DNA of 64,000 bases from Mycolicibacterium helvum (lineage in GTDB: Bacteria > Actinomycetota > Actinomycetes > Mycobacteriales > Mycobacteriaceae): NCBI RefSeq assembly GCF_010731895.1, contig NZ_AP022596.1:2666001-2730000 (forward strand), in the 5' to 3' direction. Positions 26,429 through 35,091 of this stretch are shown piece after piece (positions within the stretch are counted from its first letter, which is position 1; each line of letters begins with the position of its first letter). Under the pieces are notes generated by a model, which saw only the letters and a program-made list of their open reading frames with translations, was not told the origin of the DNA and ran no database searches. The translations under genes and the position numbers were made by a program.

Positions 26429-27453
26429 CGTTGCCCCTCCATCAGTGCCAAAGCTCGTTCAAACAAGCGCACCGTCGCGATATGCAGGCGATCGCCAATC
26501 TCCTTGGGCGCCAGACCCGCAGCGGCTCGTGCGTTCGATCCCTCCAGGATGATGCCGAGTTTGAAACAGGCCATCACCGTGTACCAGTCGATGTTGGACA
26601 GGTCGCGGGTGGTGTTCTGCGCATAGCGCTCGATCAGTTCGTCCGGGGTGGCCAGACCACCGGCATCCATCAGGACGTTGGTCAACACCGAGTCGCGGCC
26701 GGGCGTGAACCAGGTGGCCAGCATCCAGCCGAGGTCCAGCAGGGGATCGCCGATGGTGCACATCTCCCAGTCGACGATGGCCACCACCTCGGGACCGGTC
26801 GGCGAGAACATGACGTTGGCGGCGTGGTAGTCGCCGTGCATGATGCCCGGCTGCCACTCGGCGGGCTGGTTCTGTTGCAACCAGGTGGCGACGGCATCGA
26901 CGTCGCCGATATCGGGACCTGAATAGTTGTCCAACCCGCTGTAGGACTCTAGCTCGGAAAGCCACCGCGGCACTTGGCGTTCCAGGAATCCCTCTGGCTT
27001 GCCGAAGTCAGCCAGGCCGACCGCGACATGGTCGACGGCGCCGAGCTTGGCCACCGACTCGGCCATCGACAGGCCCATCTCGTGGCGGATAACAGAGTCG
27101 CCGGCATGCAGCGCGGGCAGTGCGGCACCGGCGTTGAAGCCATCGACCGGTTCCATCAGATAGAAGACCGCGTCGCCGAGTACCGCAGTGTCCTCGCATA
27201 CCGCGATCAGCCGAGGGTGCGGGACGTCTGTGCCGGCCAGCGCGTGCAGCACGCGGGTCTCCCGCAGGATCACCTTGTTGCTCACCGGTCGCAGGTGGCG
27301 GGGCCCCCGGCGGAATACGTACTCACGGCCCGATCGGGTAAAGCGAAGCATGACGTTCTGGGTGCCACCGGCGATCTCGGAGGCGTTTTCCAGTGGGCCG
27401 TCGCCCAGGCCCTGCTCCGACATCCACGCGCTCACTGCGCTCAGGTCGTCCAC
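26425..27453 (-). CDS. APH/ChoK-fold kinase, candidate 4-hydroxyacyl-CoA kinase (module 1)
   Basis: 342 residues of aminoglycoside-phosphotransferase fold. The catalytic loop is PGIMHGDYHAANVM (HGD..N) and the metal-binding Asp is in VAIVDWEMCTIGDPL. This type is often labelled FadE36-like in mycobacteria, although it is not a dehydrogenase. Coupling to an acyl-CoA dehydrogenase mirrors the fused kinase-dehydrogenase of ACAD10/11 and LvaA-LvaC. I start at GTG 27453 (DDLSAVSAWMSEQG), since the longer frame overlaps the ThrE-like gene. It follows that gene by 10 bp. Confidence 0.85.
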   Translation of the reverse strand: MDDLSAVSAWMSEQGLGDGPLENASEIAGGTQNVMLRFTRSGREYVFRRGPRHLRPVSNKVILRETRVLHALAGTDVPHPRLIAVCEDTAVLGDAVFYLMEPVDGFNAGAALPALHAGDSVIRHEMGLSMAESVAKLGAVDHVAVGLADFGKPEGFLERQVPRWLSELESYSGLDNYSGPDIGDVDAVATWLQQNQPAEWQPGIMHGDYHAANVMFSPTGPEVVAIVDWEMCTIGDPLLDLGWMLATWFTPGRDSVLTNVLMDAGGLATPDELIERYAQNTTRDLSNIDWYTVMACFKLGIILEGSNARAAAGLAPKEIGDRLHIATVRLFERALALMEGQR

Positions 27454-27463
27454 CCCGGTGAAC

Positions 27464-28780
27464 CTACCGTACGGTTGGTTGAGCCAATCCCTTCGGCCAC
27501 GGCAACCGGCTGTCGATAGTGCGGAACACGCTCCAGCCGACCACCGTGCCCAGCGCGATCGACAGGATCGCTGCACCGGTGACCCCGAGGCTGGCCACAC
27601 CGACGTTGCCGCCGGTGGCGGCCTGGGTCACCGACTCGAAGCTCAGGGCACCAGGGACCAGCGCCCAGAATGCCGCGAGCATCATCACGATCGCCGGGGG
27701 AGACGTCTTGATCCGCGCGGCCAGCATCGCGAACGGAACTGTCAGGAATGCGCCGATGAAGCCGGAATACGCTGCGGCCACGAACTTTCCGGCGATCGCC
27801 TGCCCAACCAGCGCGACAGCGATCGCGGCGGCCAGCCAGAACAATGAGCCGCGGGGCGCGGACAGATAGACGTAGAGCCCGACTGCCACCACGAGGATCG
27901 CCACGTATAACGACCAGGGACCCATCTGCGCTGAGGCCGCCTGTGGTTTGACCTCTCCGGCAACGTGCACACCCAGCGCCACCCCGAACACCAGCAGCGC
28001 CAGCTGGGCGATGCCGTAAACCAGCCGACTGGTGCCCCCGATCAGCTGATTGCTGGCCAACTCCATCGCGCCGATGGTCAATGCCATCCCGGGCAGCATC
28101 GCCACGAGTGCGGGCGCGATCACCCGCAGCAGCCCGTCGTTGGCGGTGTCGGCGACGAACCAGGTGGCCAGGATGGTGACGAGCGTCGCCGCCAAGGTGG
28201 GCAGTACCGGACTGAGCGATGGAAACGGTCGGCCCAGTTGGGCGACCGCCCCGACGACCAGGCCGAGGAACAGGTATCCCGGCAGCGATGCCCACGTGGG
28301 GTTGATGACCATGCCGAAACCGATTGTCGTAACGGCATATCCGATGGTCGTCGCGACCGGACCGAAACGCGGACGCAGGTTGCGCGCCTGGTTGATCGCC
28401 CCGATCGCGTCGGCGGGGGTGATCGCCCCGACGGAGGCCAGGGTCGCGATGTCGTCAATGCGGCCGGCCATGTCCAGCTGCAGTGAGTACGTCGTCGAGG
28501 TGTCCACCTCGTAGCCGACGGTGCCCACCTGAATCATCAGGACGGTCGGTAGCACGACGATCCGCACCGGTTGGGTGGTGTACTGCGCGGCGATCGCCAG
28601 TAGCCGCGCGTATACCAGCTGAGTCGGCTGCTCGACCTCGAGCAGAGCGATGCCGATCTCTCGCAACATCGCGGCGACCTCAGGCTGGTCGTGGGAGTCC
28701 GGTGGACTCAGCGCCTCCGGTGGTGTCTTACGGATCTTGTCGAGGATCCGTGCCCGCCGGGCCCGCCGTTTTTCGTCCAT
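27464..28780 (-). CDS. ThrE-type threonine/serine exporter family membrane protein
   Basis: 438 residues, with both the N-terminal ThrE domain (EIGIALLEVEQPTQLVYARL, a soluble part to about residue 125) and the C-terminal ThrE-like segment, about ten membrane spans in all. In Corynebacterium ThrE exports threonine and serine; here it sits in an operon with the kinase/dehydrogenase module and could export a small hydroxy acid or amino acid. It is 7 bp after the DUF1622 gene and 10 bp before the kinase gene. Confidence 0.85.
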   Translation of the reverse strand: MDEKRRARRARILDKIRKTPPEALSPPDSHDQPEVAAMLREIGIALLEVEQPTQLVYARLLAIAAQYTTQPVRIVVLPTVLMIQVGTVGYEVDTSTTYSLQLDMAGRIDDIATLASVGAITPADAIGAINQARNLRPRFGPVATTIGYAVTTIGFGMVINPTWASLPGYLFLGLVVGAVAQLGRPFPSLSPVLPTLAATLVTILATWFVADTANDGLLRVIAPALVAMLPGMALTIGAMELASNQLIGGTSRLVYGIAQLALLVFGVALGVHVAGEVKPQAASAQMGPWSLYVAILVVAVGLYVYLSAPRGSLFWLAAAIAVALVGQAIAGKFVAAAYSGFIGAFLTVPFAMLAARIKTSPPAIVMMLAAFWALVPGALSFESVTQAATGGNVGVASLGVTGAAILSIALGTVVGWSVFRTIDSRLPWPKGLAQPTVR

Positions 28781-28787
28781 ACCAGCA

Positions 28788-29180
28788 TCATTGCGGATGC
28801 GTGGCGGTCTCAGGTGTCGGTTCGGCGGGGTCGGGCGTGGCTTGCGGCTGTCGGTTTTTCTGCCACGGCCAATACCCCGTGATCTCCAGCTCCAGCGAGA
28901 AACTGAGGAACGTGCGGATTAACACGATCCCCGCCAGCACGGCCACACTTCGTGCGTCGGGTGTGACGGCTACCGTGCGGATGATGTCGGCGGCCACCAG
29001 CAGTTCCAGGCCGAGCAGGATCGAGCGGCCAAGCTGCTGGCGAAACGCCCGGTAGGCATCGCCGGTGCGTAGTCGCCGGAGGATGCCCGCCGCTGAGAGC
29101 AACGCGCCGATCGCGATCACAGCGACGCCGACTGCGTCGATCGCCTTGCCGACCGTCTCGATGATCTCGAAGAAGTTCAC
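28788..29180 (-). CDS. DUF1622 membrane protein
   Basis: 130 residues: a membrane segment VGVAVIAIGALLSAAG, then RQQLGRSILLGLELLVAADI, AVLAGIVLIRTFLSFSLELE and YWPWQ, the conserved DUF1622 pattern. The C-terminal tail is Pro/Thr-rich. Function unknown; the family comprises small inner-membrane proteins. It is second gene of the operon, 7 bp from each neighbour. Confidence 0.85.
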   Translation of the reverse strand: MNFFEIIETVGKAIDAVGVAVIAIGALLSAAGILRRLRTGDAYRAFRQQLGRSILLGLELLVAADIIRTVAVTPDARSVAVLAGIVLIRTFLSFSLELEITGYWPWQKNRQPQATPDPAEPTPETATHPQ

Positions 29181-29187
29181 CGACAGA

Positions 29188-29670
29188 TTATCGGGCCGGC
29201 ATCACCGCAGTCGCCGTTGCCGCGCCGCCGCCCTGCTGGGTCGCCCGTACCGACACCTGTTCACCGGTCTGCAGTGGCTGCGGCGGTTTGCGGGTGTCGG
29301 TGTTGATCACATAGGTCTGGCTGAAGCCGTCCTGGCTGCGGACGGTGACGGAGGTGTCGGAAGCCGCGGTGACGTCGCCTGTCTGAGTCAGCTCGGTGCT
29401 GAATCCGCCCTCGTCGTCGGAGACGACGTTCTGACCGTGCAGGGTCCGCTGAAAGCCACCGGGGCTACCGGGACCGCCTGGGCCGCCCCAGCCGGGCGGG
29501 CCGCCCGCGTTCCCTTGGCCTTCGCTACCGCCGGTAGCGGCGTAGACCACCACGCCACCAACCGCAGCCAGTGCTGCGGCGATACCGACGGCAGCCACCG
29601 TCGTTCGGGTTGACCAGGTCTTCGGGCGCTCAGTGGGAGTACCCCACACCGGTTGCTGTTCAGCACTCAT
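29188..29670 (-). CDS. Membrane-anchored DUF5666-like protein
   Basis: 160 residues: a cytoplasmic N-terminus, one membrane segment (TVAAVGIAAALAAVGGVVVY, about residues 24-43), a Gly/Pro-rich linker (GGPPGWGGPGGPGSPGG), and a small beta domain (TGDVTAASDTSVTVRSQDGF, LQTGEQVSVRATQ) of DUF5666 type. It begins the operon divergent from tcrX. The Gly/Pro-rich linker resembles segments in TcrY and the two downstream glycosyltransferases, which suggests a shared extracytoplasmic setting. Confidence 0.7.
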   Translation of the reverse strand: MSAEQQPVWGTPTERPKTWSTRTTVAAVGIAAALAAVGGVVVYAATGGSEGQGNAGGPPGWGGPGGPGSPGGFQRTLHGQNVVSDDEGGFSTELTQTGDVTAASDTSVTVRSQDGFSQTYVINTDTRKPPQPLQTGEQVSVRATQQGGGAATATAVMPAR

Positions 29671-29740
29671 GTCACCACCGTGGGGAGCTAACCTGGGCGC
29701 TCGCTGTGTGTGCGATCAGCGCGCCATGTGCGCAGGGTTT

Positions 29741-29773
29741 CATAGCGGACACATAGGTATGCCATAGGAATGC
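29741..29773 (+). promoter_or_regulatory. Three 11-bp phased CATAG repeats, candidate TcrX binding site
   Basis: CATAGCGGACA, CATAGGTATGC and CATAGGAATGC follow one another without gaps; the last two differ at one position. Direct repeats spaced 11 bp, one helical turn, are the classic binding arrangement of OmpR/PhoB-type regulators. The array ends 27 bp before the tcrX ATG, in the 130-bp region shared with the divergent operon, so it may control both directions. Confidence 0.65.
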
Positions 29774-29800
29774 CTCATCGGCGTTCCCATACTGGAGAGC

Positions 29801-30535
29801 ATGACCTCTTCAGCGGCTGAGCGTGTGGTGATGCGGCGAGCCGACGGAAACCCGATCACAGTTCTTGTGGTCGACGACGAGACCGTGCTCGCCGAGATGG
29901 TGTCGATGGCCCTGCGGTACGAGGGCTGGAACATCGCCACCGCCGCCGATGGTGCGTCGGCGATCGCGGCTGCGCGCGGGTCACGCCCGGACGCGGTGGT
30001 GCTCGACATCATGCTGCCCGATATGAGCGGGCTGGACGTGCTGCGCAAGCTGCGTGAGCAGAACCCGCAGCTGCCGGTGCTCCTGCTGACCGCAAAGGAT
30101 GCGATCGAGGACCGTATCGCCGGCCTGACCGCTGGCGGTGACGACTATGTCACCAAGCCGTTCTCCATCGAGGAGGTCGTGCTGCGGCTTCGGGCCCTGT
30201 TGCGCCGCACGGGTGTCACCACCGAGGACAGCGGCGCTCAGATTGTCGTCGGTGATCTAGTGCTCGATGAGGACAGCCACGAGGTGACTCGCGCCGGCGA
30301 ACCGGTCGCGCTGACCTCGACCGAATTCGAGCTGCTCCGGTTCCTCATGCGCAATCCCAAGCGGGTGTTGTCGAAAGCTCAAATCCTGGACCGGGTTTGG
30401 AGCTACGACTTCGGCGGTCGCTCCAATATCGTCGAGCTCTACATCTCCTACCTGCGCAAGAAAATCGACAGCGGGCGCGAACCGATGATCCACACCTTGC
30501 GCGGCGCGGGCTATGTTCTCAAGCCTGCGAGCTAG
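29801..30535 (+). CDS. tcrX: OmpR-family response regulator TcrX
   Basis: 244 residues: receiver domain with VLVVDDETVLAEMVSMALRY, phospho-acceptor Asp in VVLDIMLPDMSG, the Lys in DDYVTKPFSIEE, then a winged-helix domain (LTSTEFELLRFLMRNPKRVL, GRSNIVELYISYLRKKID, HTLRGAGYVL). It is very close to M. tuberculosis TcrX (Rv3765c). It overlaps tcrY by 23 bp. Its probable own site lies just upstream. Confidence 0.94.
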   Translation: MTSSAAERVVMRRADGNPITVLVVDDETVLAEMVSMALRYEGWNIATAADGASAIAAARGSRPDAVVLDIMLPDMSGLDVLRKLREQNPQLPVLLLTAKDAIEDRIAGLTAGGDDYVTKPFSIEEVVLRLRALLRRTGVTTEDSGAQIVVGDLVLDEDSHEVTRAGEPVALTSTEFELLRFLMRNPKRVLSKAQILDRVWSYDFGGRSNIVELYISYLRKKIDSGREPMIHTLRGAGYVLKPAS

Positions 30536-32012
30536 CACCTGGTCGCTGAGTGCGCGGTTGCTCGTCGGTCAGGTCTGCCTGCTGGCGGCGGTCTGCGTCG
30601 GTATCGGCGCCGTGACGGTGCTTGCCCTGCACCAATACCTGATCGGCGAGGTCGACAACCAGCTTCGCGAGACCGCGCACCGGTCGGCCATCATGTACGG
30701 CGAACCCCTGCCTCCGCTGCCGCCGTCGATGCGGGACAACCGGCCGCCGTGGCCGCAGCCGGGGCCCGGCCCACAGTTCCTGGACGCGCCCGGCCAACCG
30801 ATCGGAATGGTCGCCGCCGTCATCACCAACGGATCCGCGGCTGAGGCGGGAGTGCTCGGCCCGGGCGGCGTGCGTGCGGCGGTACCGCCCGGCGCGCTCA
30901 CGCAACTGGTGCAGAACGACGGACTGCGCCACCCCGTCACTCGCAATCTTGACAATTTGGGTGCCTATCGGGTGATCGCGGTGCGCAGTCGGTTGACCGG
31001 CGAGACGCTGGTGATCGGGCTGAGCATGGGCAACGTCAACGCAACGCTGTGGCGGGTGGCGCTGATCTTCGGGGTGGTGACGGCAGTCGCAATGGCGGTG
31101 GCCACGACCGTGGGCATCTGGATCAACCGCCGCGCGCTGGCGCCGCTGACCCGGGTCGTGGCGACCGCGGGCGAGGTGGCGAATCTTCCGCTCGACCGCG
31201 GTGAAGTGCAGTTGCCGGTTCGGGTTTCCGAACCCGACGCGAATCCCTATACCGAGGTGGGCCGGCTGGGCCTGGCGCTGAACCGAATGCTCGACCACAT
31301 CTCGACTGCACTGTCGACGCGGCAGGCCAGTGAGAGCCGGGTGCGCCAGTTCGTCGCCGACGCCAGCCACGAACTGCGCACCCCGCTGGCCGCGATCCGC
31401 GGTTACACCGAACTGGCGCAGCGGAAACGCGACCAGGTGCCCGACGACGTCGCGCATGCGATGGGCCGGGTGGAGTCCGAAGCCGTCCGAATGACGCAAC
31501 TCGTTGAAGACCTGTTGCTGCTGGCGCGGTTGGATTCTGGCCGCCCGCTGGAACGTGAACCGGTCGACCTGTCGCGGCTGTCGGCCGACGTCACCAGCGA
31601 CGCTCACGTCGCCGGGCCGGATCACCAGTGGAACCTGGATGTGCCAACGGATCCGCTCTACGTCACCGGTGACGATGCCCGGTTGCACCAGGTGGTGGCC
31701 AACCTGCTGGCCAACGCTCGCACTCACACTCCGCCCGGGACATCGGTGACGCTGTCGCTGCATGCTGAGCCGGACGAGGCGGTACTGCGGGTGTCCGATG
31801 ACGGTCCGGGCATTCCGGCCGAGTTGCAGTCGGAGGTGTTCGAGCGCTTCGCCCGCGGCGATACGTCGCGATCCCGCAAGGGCGGGTCCACCGGACTGGG
31901 TCTGGCGATCGCGTCGGCGGTGGTGCGGGCGCATAGCGGCAGCATCGAACTGCGCAGCGTGCCTGGCTGGACCGAATTCACAGTGCGGTTACCGCGGGCT
32001 GTCGAATCGTGA
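30513..32012 (+). CDS. tcrY: Sensor histidine kinase TcrY
   Basis: 499 residues: a membrane segment at about 12-40, an extracytoplasmic sensor region, a second membrane segment near 178-200, a HAMP domain, the H-box DASHELRTPLAAIRGYTE, the N-box NLLANARTHTP, DDGPGIP and GLGLAIA. The sensor loop is unusually proline-rich (EPLPPLPPSM, PPWPQPGPGPQ). It ends in a 4-bp overlap with the first ArnT-like gene, so the two-component pair and the glycosyltransferases form one transcript. Confidence 0.93.
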   Translation: MFSSLRASTWSLSARLLVGQVCLLAAVCVGIGAVTVLALHQYLIGEVDNQLRETAHRSAIMYGEPLPPLPPSMRDNRPPWPQPGPGPQFLDAPGQPIGMVAAVITNGSAAEAGVLGPGGVRAAVPPGALTQLVQNDGLRHPVTRNLDNLGAYRVIAVRSRLTGETLVIGLSMGNVNATLWRVALIFGVVTAVAMAVATTVGIWINRRALAPLTRVVATAGEVANLPLDRGEVQLPVRVSEPDANPYTEVGRLGLALNRMLDHISTALSTRQASESRVRQFVADASHELRTPLAAIRGYTELAQRKRDQVPDDVAHAMGRVESEAVRMTQLVEDLLLLARLDSGRPLEREPVDLSRLSADVTSDAHVAGPDHQWNLDVPTDPLYVTGDDARLHQVVANLLANARTHTPPGTSVTLSLHAEPDEAVLRVSDDGPGIPAELQSEVFERFARGDTSRSRKGGSTGLGLAIASAVVRAHSGSIELRSVPGWTEFTVRLPRAVES

Positions 32013-33805
32013 TCCGCGCCCGACATCACGGCGGGCTGGCGGTTCTACTGCTCGCGACGGCCGTGCTCTACGTGTGGGACCTCGGTGCCAGTGGCTGGGC
32101 CAACCCGTTCTATTCCGCTGCCGCCCAAGCTGGTTCGGAGAGCTGGACGGCCTGGTTGTTCGGGTCCAGCGACGCTGCCAACGCCATCACCGTCGACAAG
32201 ACCCCCGCGGCGCTGTGGGTGACGGGGTTGTCGGCGCGGCTGTTCGGTGTCAATCCATGGAGCATCCTGCTGCCGCAGGCGCTGGCCGGGGTGGCTGCGG
32301 TGGCGGTGTTGTACGTCGCGGTGCGACGGGTCAGCGGGCCGTGGGCGGGCTTGTTCGCCGGTGCGGTTCTGGCATTGACTCCGGCGGCGGCGCTGATGTT
32401 CCGGTTCAACAATCCCGATGCACTACTGGTGCTTTCGCTCGTTGTCGCCGCCTACTTCACGCAGCGCGCGCTGGACCGCAACGCGGCTTGGTGGTGGCTG
32501 CCGCTGGCCGGTGCCGCGGTTGGAGTCGGCTTCTTGGCCAAGATGCTCCAGGCGTTCTTGGTGCTGCCCGCCCTTGCCGTCGTGTTCCTGTTCGCCGCCG
32601 ACGTACCCATCAGGAGCCGATTGGTACGGCTCGCCGCCGCGGTCGGCGCCTTGGTCGTGTCGGCCGGCTGGTATCTGCTCTTGGTCGCGCTGTGGCCGGC
32701 CGATGCGCGGCCCTACATCGGCGGTTCGCAGCACAACTCAATTCTGGAATTGGCGCTGGGCTACAACGGTCTGGGTCGGCTCACCGGCGAGGAGACCGGG
32801 GGGCTGGGCAACCTCAATCATGACGCCGGCTGGACGCGGCTGTTCGGCCCTGAAATGGGCACGTATATCGCGTGGCTGGTACCCGCCGCGGTCTTTGCGA
32901 TCATCGCCGGCCTGGTGATCACCCGGCGGGCACCGCGCACCGACCTCACCCGTGCGGCGCTGCTGCTGTGGGGCGGGTGGCTGGTCGTCACCGCGGTGGT
33001 GTTCAGTTTCGCCAACGGCATCCTGCATGCGTACTACTCCGTTGCACTGGCCCCCGCAGTCGGCGCCGGTCTGGCGATCGGCACGACTCTGCTGTGGCGG
33101 CGTCGCGGTGATGTCCGGGCTGCCACCACGCTTTCCGGGATCGTCGTGATCACCGCGGTTCTGGCCTATATTCTGCTGCAACGGAATTCGCAGTGGCTGC
33201 CTTGGCTTCGAGTATCTGTTGTGGTCATCGCGATAGCCAGCTCGCTCCTTCTGTTGGTGGTGGGGCGTCTGCCCCGGCGGGTGGGCACTGCGGTGGGCGT
33301 GCTGGCCCTCGTCGCCGCGCTGGCCGGGCCGGTCGCCTTCTCACTGGCCACCGTCGCCGCACCGCACAGTGGCGCCATCCCGTCCGTCGGCCCCTCGGGG
33401 GGGAGCGGCGGACCGCCGGGCGGATTGTTCGACGCGCCCAAGCCCGGCATCGAGCTGACGGCGGCGTTGCGCCGAGACGCCGACGAATACACCTGGGTTG
33501 CTGCCGCCGTCGGATCGAGTAACGCTGCCGGATATCAGCTGGCCACGGGCTTGCCGGTGATGGCTGTCGGCGGCTTCAACGGCACCGACCCCGCCCCTAC
33601 CCTCGAGCAGTTCCAGTCCTATGTCGCGCAGCGGCGTATCCACTGGTTCGTGGAGAGCGGCATGCCTGGATTCGGGTTCGGTAACCGCTCTGGCAGCGAC
33701 GCCGCCGAGCAGATCCAACGCTGGGTCAGCGCGAATTTCACCCCTCGCGAGGTAGACGGCGTGACCGTCTACGACCTGTCGCAAGGATTCACAGCGGCCA
33801 CATAG
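32009..33805 (+). CDS. ArnT/PMT-like GT-C glycosyltransferase (first copy)
   Basis: 598 residues with about 12 membrane segments and a C-terminal extracytoplasmic domain. The first loop carries ASGWANPFYSAAAQAGSESW and NAITVDKTPAALW, the GT39/ArnT-like DKPPxxxW site with Thr replacing the first Pro. It later has ARPYIGGSQHNSILELALGYNG. It should take a polyprenyl-phosphate sugar and glycosylate an outer acceptor. The GTG start overlaps tcrY by 4 bp. A Gly/Pro-rich stretch (GPSGGSGGPPGG) precedes the tail. Confidence 0.85.
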   Translation: MIRARHHGGLAVLLLATAVLYVWDLGASGWANPFYSAAAQAGSESWTAWLFGSSDAANAITVDKTPAALWVTGLSARLFGVNPWSILLPQALAGVAAVAVLYVAVRRVSGPWAGLFAGAVLALTPAAALMFRFNNPDALLVLSLVVAAYFTQRALDRNAAWWWLPLAGAAVGVGFLAKMLQAFLVLPALAVVFLFAADVPIRSRLVRLAAAVGALVVSAGWYLLLVALWPADARPYIGGSQHNSILELALGYNGLGRLTGEETGGLGNLNHDAGWTRLFGPEMGTYIAWLVPAAVFAIIAGLVITRRAPRTDLTRAALLLWGGWLVVTAVVFSFANGILHAYYSVALAPAVGAGLAIGTTLLWRRRGDVRAATTLSGIVVITAVLAYILLQRNSQWLPWLRVSVVVIAIASSLLLLVVGRLPRRVGTAVGVLALVAALAGPVAFSLATVAAPHSGAIPSVGPSGGSGGPPGGLFDAPKPGIELTAALRRDADEYTWVAAAVGSSNAAGYQLATGLPVMAVGGFNGTDPAPTLEQFQSYVAQRRIHWFVESGMPGFGFGNRSGSDAAEQIQRWVSANFTPREVDGVTVYDLSQGFTAAT

Positions 33806-33849
33806 CAAACACAAATTCCCCGCCCACCGCCACCGTAGACGATCTAAAT

Positions 33850-35091
33850 ATGACCATCACCGACGTCCGCGTGGCACGCCGACGCAACGCAGCCCTGATC
33901 GCTTCCGACCGCGGCGTGCCCGTGCTCGACGTCGTGGTGCCGGTCTACAACGAGGAGGTCGCGCTGGCCGACTCGATTCACCGGCTGTACCGCCACCTGA
34001 GCGAGGACTTTCCGTTCTCGTTCCGGATCACCATCGCCGACAACGCCAGCATCGACGCCACCCCAGCGGTCGCCGCCAAGCTGGCCGACGAACTGCCCGA
34101 GGTGCGCTCGGTGCGCCTCGAGCAGAAGGGCCGGGGGCGGGCGCTGCACGCGGTGTGGTCGACCTCGGATGCGCCGGTGCTGGCCTACATGGACGTCGAC
34201 CTGTCGACCGACCTGGCGGCGCTGTCACCGCTGGTGGCCCCGCTGGTGTCCGGGCATTCCGACCTCGCGATCGGCACTCGGTTGGGCCGCGGTTCCCGGG
34301 TCGTGCGTGGGGCGAAGCGGGAGATCATCTCGCGTTGCTACAACCTGATCCTGCGCTCGACGTTGTCCGCGAAGTTCAGCGATGCCCAGTGCGGATTCAA
34401 GGCGATCCGCGCCGACGTCGCTGCCGAGCTGCTGCCCCACGTCGAGGACACCGGCTGGTTCTTCGACACCGAGCTGCTGGTGCTGGCCGAACGCAGCGGC
34501 CTGCGGATCCACGAGGTTCCCGTTGACTGGGTCGACGATCCGGATAGCCGGGTGGACATCGTGGCCACCGCAGTCGCCGACTTGAAGGGAATCGCTCGTT
34601 TGCTCAAAGGTTTCGGTACCGGCCAGATCCCGGTCCAGGCGATCGGCGCCCAGTTCGGCAATCAGGCCGGGGCACCGAAGTCGCTGCTGAATCAGGGCGT
34701 GCGATTCGCGGCTATCGGCATCGCATCCACCCTGGCCTATCTGGTGCTGTTCCTGCTGTTGCGTCCGATCGGACCGCAGGGCGCGAACCTGGTCGCCCTG
34801 CTGGTGACCGCGATCGCCAACACCGCGGCCAACCGGCGGTTCACCTTCGGGGTCCGTGGCCGTGCCGGCGTCGCGCGGCATCAGTTCGAGGGGTTCGTCG
34901 TCTTCGGTATCGGACTTGCCCTGACCAGCGGTGCACTGGCTCTGTTGCACCTGCTTGGCGAGCCGCACCGCGTCATCGAACTGCTGGTGCTGATCGCGGC
35001 CAACTTGATGGCCACCGTCGTCCGCTTCGTGCTGCTGCGCGGCTGGGTGTTCCACCCCCGTCGCACCGGCCAGACTGTTGGAGCCAAGTAA
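33850..35091 (+). CDS. Fused GT2 polyprenyl-phosphate glycosyltransferase and GtrA flippase-like protein
   Basis: 413 residues. The N-terminal GT2 domain (VVVPVYNEEVALADSI, DxD in YMDVDLSTDLAAL, QCGFKAIRADVAAEL, FFDTELLVLAERSG) is of the dolichol-P-mannose/GtrB type, making a polyprenyl-P-sugar. From about residue 285 a GtrA domain follows (RFAAIGIASTLAYLVLFLLL, NTAANRRFTFG), with four membrane segments, thought to flip the product. Fusion of maker and flippase is efficient logic. Its stop overlaps the start of the second ArnT-like gene (TAATG). Confidence 0.88.
   Translation: MTITDVRVARRRNAALIASDRGVPVLDVVVPVYNEEVALADSIHRLYRHLSEDFPFSFRITIADNASIDATPAVAAKLADELPEVRSVRLEQKGRGRALHAVWSTSDAPVLAYMDVDLSTDLAALSPLVAPLVSGHSDLAIGTRLGRGSRVVRGAKREIISRCYNLILRSTLSAKFSDAQCGFKAIRADVAAELLPHVEDTGWFFDTELLVLAERSGLRIHEVPVDWVDDPDSRVDIVATAVADLKGIARLLKGFGTGQIPVQAIGAQFGNQAGAPKSLLNQGVRFAAIGIASTLAYLVLFLLLRPIGPQGANLVALLVTAIANTAANRRFTFGVRGRAGVARHQFEGFVVFGIGLALTSGALALLHLLGEPHRVIELLVLIAANLMATVVRFVLLRGWVFHPRRTGQTVGAK

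Noticed and set aside
30519..31934. 471-residue minus-strand frame opposite tcrY
   Set aside because: Antisense composition artefact; tcrY has complete HAMP, H-box and ATP-binding motifs.
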